DNA of 64,000 nt from Acanthaster planci (lineage: Eukaryota; Echinodermata; Asteroidea; Valvatida; Acanthasteridae), in the NCBI RefSeq assembly GCF_001949145.1, contig NW_019091451.1, forward strand, positions 593,806 through 657,805, read 5' to 3'. A model generated the notes under the pieces. It was not told the DNA's origin. It did no database searches and saw nothing but the letters and a program-made list of their open reading frames with translations. This document shows, in pieces, positions 42,901 through 54,900 of the stretch (position 1 is its first letter; every line of letters starts with the position of its first letter). Both the position numbers and the translations under genes were made by a program.

Positions 42901-45900
42901 TGCATCAAAACTATTAGCCTGTAATCTTGCAAGCTTAAAATGTGACAAGTCTTTTAGGGTGCATTAACATAGAAGAAATGTGCTTACATGTCTGTGCTCA
43001 AACAAAGAACGTAAACTTTGGCAACTAGATGATAAAACAAAATTCTGCAATATAGAATATTAATGTTTTAAAATAACTAAATGTTAATCTTTTTTCTTTC
43101 CTTAGGGGCACCCCAGATCAGATCATCAATGTCACTGGGTTGGGCTTTAGTGATGTGCCGTGCGAGAATGAGATCTCGTTCGGCAGCTACTCTTGCATTC
43201 CTCAGATGGCCACAAATGTCTCCGTCACCTGCCTGATGGACACCGCTGGCAGCATGCCAGTCGGTCAGCCCCTGTCCATCTCACTGGTGGTAAAGAACCT
43301 TGGCCGTGCCCTCGTTCAGATTCCGATGCCAGCTGACCGTGGTTTCACCCTCAAGCCACAGATCGACGCACTGTCTACCCACAGCGGGGGAATCACTGGC
43401 GGCACGGAGGTCGTCATCTCGGGGAATGGCTTCTCGTCCGACACGGTGTCAGTGTGGATTGGCAGCAGCGGCTGCCTGGTCCAGTCAGTCACCTACATGC
43501 AGGTGGTGTGCAAGACAACACCGGCCACGGCAGGGAGTGCTGAGCTCCGTCTGGAGATCAACTCCCAGTGGGCTGCATGCAATGATGACTGCAGCTTTGA
43601 GTTTTCTGAAGCCATGACGCCTGTCGTGGATGGAATCTCCCCAACCACTGTCTCCGGTGCCAGCACTTCCATCCAGATCCTTGGCTACGGATTTGTTAAT
43701 GAGACCTCAGACATCACTGTGATGATCGGCGGGGTTGCCTGTGTCGTGACAAATGCCTACGACGAGGAGATACAGTGCGACGTTGGGTATGTGTCCGTTG
43801 GCGACCAGCCTGTGGTTGTCAATATCGCTGGCAAGGGTGATGCCTATTTCAACGTCAGCAATATCGTCACAAGTGCCATGGTCATCGACAGCATCGACCC
43901 AAGCTCTGGTAGCACAGAGGGAGGACAATCCATCACCATCCTGGGTAGCGGTTTTGTGGATGGTAGCACCACAGTTGACATTGATGGATCAGACTGTGTC
44001 ATTGAGAGTGTGTCCCTGTATGAGATAATCTGCGTGACATCTGACCATGCTGCAGGAGTAGTTGACCTTGTGGTGACCTCCCAGGGTGAAGATTACCCAG
44101 CCGCCAATTACGAGTACTCAGCTTCCGACACGCCGACAATAAGTTCAATCACACCAACCTCGGGTGAGTATTTCTTTAATTTTTGTCATTTTGTAAAGCC
44201 TCCCAAAAATTCCATTGTCTGTCCCGGAATAACTTGAGAAATAAAAGCACATTGTGAAAATTTCTCAGCGGAGGAGAAACAAATTAACCACTCTCCCCTC
44301 CCATCACCTTTTGAAGAGACGTTGTCAATTTATCCAGGAATTGAAAGGAGCAACACCTTAGAAATGGTACTGCTGCATTTCCCAGGGAGGGGAGTTGAGG
44401 AATCGTGTTCAGATTAATTAGATGTGGACAATCATTTTTAGAAAAAGTCCTCATTTTTGGCCCCCTGGACCCCGAAGATGGATGGGCTACTGTCGGTGCT
44501 GCATGCTTAGACATGAATAGCTGAACCACCTGTTGATTTCTTATTTCTAAACCCTGCTGCTCTTTTGATAAGTGAACGATACCATCTCTTGAATGCCAAT
44601 TACAGGCGTCACTGGCGACAGCATCACAATATCCGGTTCCAGCTTCAGCACCAACACGTCCGACGTGGCCGTCTTCATCGACGGTGTGGTCTGCACCGTC
44701 AGTAGCGCAGCCGATGATTCCATCGCGTGCAGCGTAGGCCCCCACTCAGCTGGCACCTATGCTGTGGTGATCTACATCAAGGGCAAGGGCTTGTCTGGCA
44801 GCGACACCATGTTTGAGTACGAGCTGACGCTGTCGTCAGTCAGCCCTGTTGAAGGTGAGTGTAGAGCCCCAAAGTATGCCAGAATTCATTTGTAGACCTG
44901 TCGAAGGTGAGCACAGACTCCCGTGTATGCCAGAATTCTTTCAAACACAGAGTTCTTTAGTAGCTTTTCATCACTGGCTTGTGTCATGATTGAACCCTTG
45001 GCACAGTGGAAATTGATCTGGAGTCTACACAAGTTGACCATGATACAATGGAAAAACTGAAAATTAAGGTTACAATGGATGTGTCCAAACATTGAAAACA
45101 ATCAGTTTGCAAATGTGTGGCAGTTTAGTCCTGTGGACAATTCAGATGGTCTTTATGGAATCTATGGGTCACTGGAAGCTATTTTAACTTTTATTGAGTG
45201 TCATAAGTACACAGAGCCATTTTTTTGTTTTGAAGATCTTTGTTCTTTCCCGAATTGCAAGTAGTTTTAAAAAATAATTAGTGTGATGAATTTTTTCTAT
45301 AGCCAAATGTTGGATTGAAATCGAAGTTATCCAATGATCTTAGTATGTTTTGTGATCAGTAACTAAGGGAAGGGACATGAAAAAAGACAAGGTCTATGCC
45401 CCCTCCTCCTTTCAGAATTTAGAGAAGGAAAGATAATATTGTAATATTCTTGCTTAGTCAATGTTTCAACTCTGACCAAATTCGTTGAACGCCTCCTCCA
45501 GAAAGTAAGGGCCCCCACGTGCCCCCCTGTAAAATGTCCACTATTTACACCACTCTTTGGTGATTTTTGTTTTTAGGAAGTTTTGGTGGAGGTCGCATCC
45601 TGTCTATTGATGGAGCTGGCTTTGATGAGACAGCCATTGTCATGGTTTGCAACAATTCCTGCCCGATCAGCAACAGCACGTCCTCATTGATTGAGTGTGA
45701 AGTGCCTGCCAACTCAGGTCCGAAATTCCCTTTTCTGCCAATAAATTGTTCCCAAAAGGATGTCTCAGCCCTGCAGCTGCAAGTGCTCAACTCTGTCATT
45801 TTAAACAGTGTTTTCATAAGAGCTGAAACTTTGAAGCATGTTGTCAGTCATCAAGTAGATAGGGTGACATATTGAGTTAAATCAGTTCAACTGAAACTTA

Positions 45901-48900
45901 CTTATTTTAGTTCGATGACATTTTGCCCGAAAACTTCAGACTTTATCAGGCAACTGAAGATGACTTGATGGGTCATTTGCCAGATGGCTAGGGATGTGTT
46001 GAATGGCAAAGTCCCAAGAACGAGAGAGATTGAACCATAAAATGCCTTTTTTGTTGAGTGGCGATTGCTCAAAATAGCCACATGACTTCTGTTATACCCT
46101 TTCCGTGTCAATGTTCCTCTTTTTTTGAGAATGATGATGTTTCTGTTTGCAAAATTTTGACTAAAGAGAGCTTTTCAACATTGTGTTTTCAGCCAACCGT
46201 AAAATGTCGATTTGTGGTTGCATTTATGGTTTGTGATACCTTTGGTCAGAGCAAAGCCTCTCTTTCCAGCTCATATGTGGCTGACAAGCATCTCATGAAT
46301 TGTGTCAGATGTGGAGAAAGTTTGTGGAATTTTAAGCGTATCTCTGTCATAACTTAACGTAATGTATGAAACTGATTTGGGTGCAGGTAGTGGCGAAGTA
46401 GTCTGTGATGTCACTGTCACCCTGGCCAGCGGTGCCACGTCCACTGAGTCGGACGCCTTCACCTACAAGACCAGCCTGACACCAGTCATTGACTCTGTGG
46501 AGCCTCGCCGCGGGGGCACTGCAGGTGGAACCACCCTCAACATCACCGGCTCTGGTTTTGAGTAAGACAGTGAACTAAATGATAGTGCCTCGCATTTATT
46601 TAAATGTAAAATTCATTCTTTGCTTCAGTGCATGAAGAAATGTCTACTTTTTTGTTGAAAAGTTGCGTTTTAAAAAACTTCACTTAAGATTGAGCCAACT
46701 TCAATTCTGAGTTTTTGAGCAAAAGGTGTCACAGCTGACATACATGGACCTGGCTGTTGGTGAATGTGATGACCAGTTAGTGGTGTTACAGGTTTGCACC
46801 CGACTTCACTCAGCTGTCTTGTTCATTTGAAAATGCCTTAAAAATAAACTAAGTCAGTGTCAGCATGTCGTTAATTGAATAAATTTTTAAAGCTGAGCAT
46901 CGTCGGAAAAAATCCATTGAAACAGATTTGTAAATGATCACTTAGTATTCACACAATGACCTTCTGCTTGAAGAAAACAAGCTATATAACAAACCTGCTG
47001 ATGACAAAACTTTAAGGGGAGCCTCGTTTTACAAACACTCTTTGCCTTGTTTAACAGGTCATCCGGAAATGTTGTGACCGTTGGAGGGTCCCCCTGCACC
47101 GTCCAATCAGAATCGACCACGGAGATCATCTGTGAGACTGGACCCCATAGCCCGCCTGAGATGACCAAAGTCCGGGTGGAGGTTGGAAACAACGGAATTG
47201 CGACCCAGGTAAAGAAGAGAGGGAGGGGCGTGGATTTAATCTGTAAGTGTTGGGGGACAGATGAAGGTGAATACAGCTGACCAAATGGAAGCTTCTCATT
47301 ATGAAAATATAGAATGAGCCACAGAAATAGGGGTGTTAGTTGGGGAAAGTAAATCCTTTCAGGGATTATTTGTACCTCTCATTACCGGTATGCTTTCGCT
47401 TCAAATTGCCTTTTTGAGAGCTGAGAATAAGACTGTTGTTGAAATATTGGACCTTAAAAACACTCTTGAAGGCACATGCATGCTTGTTCTTTAGTTGTGG
47501 AGACAAACACGTGTTTATTTCATCTATTTTGTGGGGACCAAAAAAGTTGTAGGGACAGCGAAATGTCCCCAAAACTCTGTCCTAATTTGCTCAACGAAAG
47601 AAATTGTCCCTATAATGCTGTGAAGGCCTGATCCAGAAAATGGCTTTCCCTCCCTCCACCAAACCTTACAAAACAATATTAACAAGTACAGTAAGAACTA
47701 TGCAGGACAGTTTTATTATTAAGAGCTACTGTTTCATTGGTTGATGACTTGTGCTGCAGGATAACGCTGACTTCTACTACATTGATGTGTGGTCGTCTCG
47801 CTACACCTGGGGTAACCAAGATCCGCCAGTTGAGGGCGACTTTGTTGTGGTGCCAGCCGGCCAGACCCTACTTTTGGACATCAGCACCCCCATCTTGAAA
47901 ATGCTTCTCATCCAAGGTAAAGTCCGAGTCCTGCTCTTCTGCCAAACCCCTCCCCTTGGTTTTCTAACCAAATATGACGGCGTGGTTAACTCACAGTTAC
48001 TCAAAGGAGTGTTCGTAAAGTTTTCTGCATAAATAGGATTTGGGATGTCTTGGGGCTAGAAATATAACCCGACAGTATGAAATGAGATGGAAGTCATCAA
48101 AGTACCTTTTGAGTTTCAACAAATGTTATGCAGTGCTCTGATTGATAATTTTCGTGAAGGCAGATGGCCCTGATTATTTATCAAAAGAATATAAAAAATT
48201 AGTTAAATGGAAAAAAAATAAAGGAGAGACCATGGGATGCAAACTAATGAGAGAAAAAGAAGAGAACAATAGCAGAATACAATCTTTTTTTACAAGAAAT
48301 CACAGAACAAGACAGGGACTGACTAGAAACAGTGGAAGGTGAATGGAAGAAAATTCCTTTTTGTTCTGTGCTGCTCAGGTGGCAAGGTGATGTTTGATGA
48401 GGCGGACATCGAGCTCCATGCCGAGAACATCCTGATTGTGGATGGAGGCCACCTGCAGGTGGGCACGGAGGAAGAACCATTCCAGCACGAGGCCACCATC
48501 ATGATGCACGGCCACGTCCGCTCCACTGAGCTGCCACTGTTTGGCGCCAAGACCCTGGCCGTTCGCAACGGCACCCTGGACCTCCACGGTATGCTTGCTT
48601 GAACTAGTTGCAAAGGCACCATTCCAAGAGCTGGCACTGAAAGGACAAAAATTGAAATTCCTACACATAACAATACGGCTATGGTTGTAAAGGAGATAAA
48701 GAAAGACTATCAATGGGGGATTAGTATCAGCTGCAGTTCCATTAACTAATCAGTTTTCATATATGCACATAAATTTGCTGGCAATCAGAATCAAAGTCTT
48801 TGTTTTACAGGTCATTCACAAAACGTAGTACTGTTTTTGTAAATTCTTACTGAAGCATACCAAGTTATGTCTACTCTCAAATCCTGGTAAAAGTCAATCA

Positions 48901-51900
48901 TTTTGAAGTCTCTGAAAGATTCTTGTTGAAACAGTCCTGTGTTTTAATAATGGGTAGAACTAGTGATTCGTTTGCATATTTCCAAGTCCACTTAAATACT
49001 CTGACCAGTAGTTACCTAATCATACCGTCAGTAATATTGAATTTACCAAATGGGATCTTTTCCTTGTCTCTTGAATTCACAAAAGTAAATTTTGTGCACA
49101 TGATTTACCTGTCATCCTCTAGGTAAGCCAGTCCCAATCACGTGGACCCGGCTAGCCCAGACAGCCGGTGCAGGTGCCACTCGAATGGTGTTGGAGAAGT
49201 CAGTGACTTGGAAGGCCGGGGATCAGATAGTCATTGCATCCACAGGACACAGACACAGCCAACGCCAGAACGAGTTCCTCACAATCACAGGTTTGCATCC
49301 AAAGACTTCTTGACAATTTTTAATTTTTTTTTTATACTTTAACAGCACCATTCCCAGTTACTTGAAATCTTCCTATATTGAAAACTTGATCCAGGCCAGA
49401 CAAACTCGATAAATGGTAGCAAAATTCAAAATGATTGACTGTAGCTACCCCCAATATCTCATATGCCCTCCAATGGTTCTTAATTGAATATATGACTGCA
49501 GTGAATTCATCATAGTCACGGTAGAGTGTTAGAATTTGATGAGGTCCAGATCTATTTGATGCTGAGTCAACATATCAAGAAAGTAGGGTCCATTTCAATT
49601 TGTCATGGATGAGGTCTTCAAAATGATTTTTACAGTTTTTAATTTTCTCAGTTTTCTTTTTCAGAGAGAGCTTATTTTTTTCCTATTCTTTCCTTCTCGT
49701 CACACAGCTGTTTCTGGGGACGGCACCGTCTTGGACTTTGAGCCAGCCTTGGAATACGAACACTACGGCTTCACCCAGGTGGTGGAGGGCGTCGTGCTGG
49801 AAATGCGCGCAGAGGTCGGAATGGTGACCCGTAACGTCAAATTCAGGGGATCAGTCCAGGAGGAATGGGTGGAGACCTACGAGGCCTGCCCTGAGGAATT
49901 TGACACGAGTATGTGGCCTTAAAGTATCCGAGTCATCTCGTGTTATTTCGTCACACGATTTTCACCAAATCAGAAACTGAAATTTATTTGTACATCTTTT
50001 CGATGGAGCTGTTATTTCCTTAAACCTATCATTGATAGTTGCGCTGCTGTTATTGTACGCAAGGTTTTCCAGATGCTTCAGAGATCATGTTTAGTTAAGG
50101 AATTCTCAGTTACAGGAATATACAAGTTGAACAGTTGCAGAAAATCATTTTGGGGATTTAATGCCTATTTTTTTAATCAGAACTTTTTCTATGAAATTGA
50201 ATCACCTGACGAGATATTCTCAATATTGAACTAGATAATCATGCTCACTGTGAATTTCATCTTTTATCCACAAACTTTCTGATATTTGATAATTCAAACT
50301 AATTTCCATAATGATAAAAAAATCCCCAATTTGTAAACTCAGTAAACAAATGTACCTCTGTTTGCCTTTCTGTGAACTTATGCAGCTATTGTTGAATTAA
50401 TTAGCTCAACCTCCTAACTTTTTCCCTACATGGAGAGTTTTTGTCATTAGAAGTGACTCCAACTCCTTTCTGTTTCTCTTAGATCAATTTGCCACCCAGA
50501 CATGTTTCCTCGGTCGTTTTGGTGAGGAAACAGGAAGCGACCAATTTGGTGCACAGATGATGCTGTTTGCCAAGTACCAGGACCAACAACTGGTCAAAGG
50601 TCGCATCGAGTACGTTGAGGTCACCCATGCTGGGCAAGCCTTCCGGCTGGGTCGCTACCCAATCCACTTCCATCTCAATGGGGACGTGTCGGGATCCTAC
50701 GTGCGAGGTTGCGGTATCCACCACACCTTCAACCGCGCCGTCACCATCCATGCCGTGCACAATCTCCTCGTGGAGCACAACGTGGCATACAATGTTATGG
50801 GCCACGCCTACTTCCTGGAGGACGGCATCGAAACAGGTAACATCATTCAGTACAACCTTGGCGTCTTTGTCCGCCCCAGTAGCAGCTTGCTCAACGTGGA
50901 CATCACCCCGGCCACCTACTGGGTTACCAACCCGGACAACATCGTCCGTCACAATGCAGCAGCTGGGGGCTCCCATTTCGGCTTTTGGTACAACATGCCG
51001 ACCAACCCTGGAGGTCCTTCATTCACCTCTTCCATCTGTCCCCGCAAGGTCCCCCTGGGAGAATTCCGCAATAACTCCGCCCATGCCCAGGGCTGGTATG
51101 GCATCTGGATCTTCCCGACCTACACTCCTAAAGTGGGCGGAGGCTGCAACTCCTGGGAGGATGAACCGGCCAAGTATTATAGCCTGTACGCCTGGGAGAC
51201 GGAGCGTGGTGCAGAGGCTGTTGTCTCTGGCGCCATTCAGTTCCACGACTTTGTCATCTCGGATGCAGACAAGGCCGGAGTGGAATACCAGGACATTGGT
51301 GCCCCTTGGGGTGGTGCCCTGGTCAAGAACCTGACTGTGATAGGGTACAGTAACATATCAGATCCCAGTGAGTGCACAGAAGCAGGTGTTCAGGGGCCAA
51401 AGGCTGATGGCCTGACTGTAGATGGCGCCAAATTCATCAACTTTGACCAGTCTCGGTGCGCAGCCTTCCGGACCTGTGGCCACTGTAAGGTAGACCAGGG
51501 GGGTTTCTCGGTCCGCACGCAGGGCCTGGAGTTCCTCAACTCTCCCAATAAGGCAGCTTTCAAGTGGCAGCATGAGGTGTGGATCGAGGACATGGATGGT
51601 ACTCTCACTGGGATGACCGATTACATCGTCCTCCCAAGCAATCCTAACCTTCCCTCTGACCACTGCACCCAGGAGGCTGGCTACAGTGTCGGTTTTTCAG
51701 GCTCACACTGCGACACAACAGTCCGTCTCCATCGCCTGGCTTTCAACAACCCATTGCCCTCCTCCCTCAGGTACAAGAACACCCTGTTTACCAACGCACA
51801 GGGTACAAGCCGCATACCTTATCACAAGAAGCGTATCACGCACCCCGAAGGCTGGATGATCACCCTTATCGATGGGGACAACTACAACATGATTTTCGAG

Positions 51901-54900
51901 AACGTGGACCATGTCACCAACATTTCTTACACTGCCCGCTTCTACAACTTTGATGATGGGGACTATGTGTTGATCAACCACAACTTCACCCAGAGGCCCG
52001 ATAAATTTGCCACGATCGGCATAATTGAGAACAGCACTGAAAGTGTACCAACTTATGCTGCAAATGAAAATGGTGATTGGCACTTTGAAAATGAGACCAG
52101 AATCTTGACTTATATCGGTGAGTATCAAAGTGTATTTCAGAGTGGAAGATTTTCAAATTTGTTAAGGATTTAGCTCTCAAAACCATATCATATTAGGCAG
52201 GCTTCAAGTTAAAACATTTGAAAAGCAAACAAGATGTAATACATAACAGTTTAATTGCTAATAATGGGCCTTGTCAACTTCCATTTGCGATGCTTGTTAA
52301 GGTTTTTTGTCAGATTTTCAGAGTGCAGTCAGTGATTCGAAATCACATGCCTGACTATCTCTTTGAGTGTATCTTGGCAGCTCAAGTCTCAGGCAAGCAG
52401 TTCTGACCAGAAGCTATATGTGGGCCTGTCCCAATTTCTTAGAGCGGAGATGAAAAACAGAAAACATCGCCCAACAAGTTTTATGTTCTAAGCAAATTGC
52501 ACCTCAGAACCAGCCACATTTTACTTGGTAACCTATTTTACCTGATCAAATATTTTCTGTGGTTAGCAAGTTTCCATCTCCCAGGCTGGACTTTTATTCT
52601 GCCTCATTCCCTTGAAGACTGTTTAAAGGTCTTCGCTCGGCCCTGTAACTAACACCATCTGCTGGTTGTCACATAAAGGTTTCTTTTTGTCTCAATACTT
52701 GCCATCTGCTACATCAACTTCTATCTTGAAACTTCATCAGACTTCCAAGTCAGAGAGCCTCATAAGCTATTGAGAAGCCTGTGGTTTTTTTGCCAAAAGG
52801 AAATAAAATCAAATTTGTTCAACTCTTAATATTTGCATGTTTCTATCCTTTGTCTAGTGTCGGGCAAAGGTGAGTCAGGACCGGTCAACAGAGATGTTGA
52901 CCTGGACGTCTACCAGTGCTTCTACCTGGACTGCCTCCCACCCGTTCCTGAGATCCCCGAACCACCCCCTGCTGGCCGGCCAGTCGACGCCCGTCTGTGG
53001 TCAGACCCATTATCTTGGGATGACGTGGAGTCTGGCTGGAGCGGAAACCTGAACGGCTCGGTAACCAACGTAATGATTATGCCATGTAAGTATGATACAT
53101 GATCGCCTTGCTAATACCCCAGTATCCCCCCCCTCCAAAAAAAAGTCAGAGACACAGAAGGAATCGCCTCACCAGCAGATTATTCTAGTTGCAGGGGAAA
53201 CTCTCCTGGGGATGACTTTGCCTCCTAGCCCAGGGAGTCAGGCAATGGGGGCCGTGGTCTCCCCCCCCCAGCAGAATTTTTGGATGGAAAAGATTTTGCT
53301 TCTTTTCCTTCCAAAACCTTTTTAAAAGACCCCAAATTTAGCCTGATCCTCAGAAAGGCCATGAAAGGCTAATTAAAAAAGTATCTGCATTCTTCCACAC
53401 GGGTCCGTGGATCCACCCTTGCTCTAGCCTCACTAGACATTTAAGTTTCACTCACTTCCTCAGCACCATGTATCCATATGTGCCCACTGCAACTGGGCCT
53501 AACTTTCCACTTTATTTATTCATTAAATACCCCTTCCTCCAACCCGCAGCGGTCTGGATGGTTGCAGATGTCCAACTCCCTGTCATGAACAAGCTCTTCA
53601 TTTACGGTGCCCTGGAGATTGAAGATTCCCAGGACAACAAGCTGGAGGCCACCTACATCCTGATCCAGGGAGGCCGGCTGGTCATCGGCTTCTCCGATTC
53701 CAACCCCTTCCAGCACGAGATGAAGATCCTACTGAACGGACACCACTTCACCCCCGACCAGCCCCTGCCTAATGGGCCTAACCTGGGCTCCAAGGCTCTT
53801 GGTGAGTATTGGCTCTTTGTACTGTTTGTAGAAGTACTTAAATGTGTTAGGGTTGCCTCCTTGATGAGGATGACGCTCCAGAGTCAATTTGCATTATATT
53901 TCAAGGGTCAACCAGATCAAAGTTCACAATTCACTTTATCATTTGTAAATCCAATATGCCTGTAGCATACAATGGCCCTTTTGAAAGCTTTTGAAAAAAT
54001 TCAGTAAGTGTTTTTACCACTTAATTGTGATTTTTAGGTTATCTGTCCTTTTTTGTGTCATCCTCCTCACATCAGGTGTATTTGGAGGCCTAGACATCCA
54101 CGGCAAAAATCGCAGCATCTACTGGACCCAGCTGTCTGCCACTGTCTCCCCTGGTGACAGTACCCTGACTGTGAAGGATGAGACAGACTGGGAGGTCGGG
54201 GATGAGATTGTCGTGGCAACCACCTCCTATGAAGCGTGGCAGACGGAGACTTTCAAGATTGAAGCTGTCACTGATGCCTCTACCTTCCAAATCAATGGGA
54301 CCTTTGCCTTCAGACACATTGGTAATTGAAAAAATTTCAATAGCCAAAAAGTTCTTCTGACTAAGACATTTTCAACATCTGGGGCTTCTTTGAGCTTTTG
54401 TTGCTTAAAGTTGCCTCTGATACCTCTGTGAAGAGATTTATTTTTCATTTACACCAGTTTGGCTAGAACTGGTGATCATGCAGCAGTAAGGAACTGGATA
54501 AAATGTGAATCTGTTAAACATTAATTATTCAACTTTTTGAATATAGTGAAGTTGAACATAAATTCTGCAGTTATGAGAAATACTTTCCCTGTTGGATCAA
54601 AATCTCTTATGGTGTATACATTATTACGTTTACTAGCAATCTGATGCATGTGCATATCTTAGTAGAATCAGCAGCATTAAATTGTTTTTGCCATTTTCTG
54701 TCTTTCTTCTTTTTTTCTTACCACAGCGGAATACAATGATGACTATGTCTTAGCAGCCGAGGTGGGTCTCCTGACTCGCAACATCAAGATTGAAGGCAAC
54801 GACTATGACCTTCTGTTCGATGAGTCCTACGGGGCCCGTGTCTTGGTTGGACGATTTTTCCAGGATGGAGTCCAGTACAAAGGTAAGATTCAGTGGATCA

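Noticed and set aside
50479-50976. 165-codon open frame on the minus strand opposite exon 43
   Set aside because: It is the antisense shadow of a GC-rich coding exon. The + strand frame continues for 545 codons with clear PbH1 homology.
50567-51334. 255-codon + strand frame overlapping exon 43 in another phase
   Set aside because: Its composition (Ser/Thr/Pro/Arg-rich) is typical of a shifted frame; the conserved protein is in the other frame.
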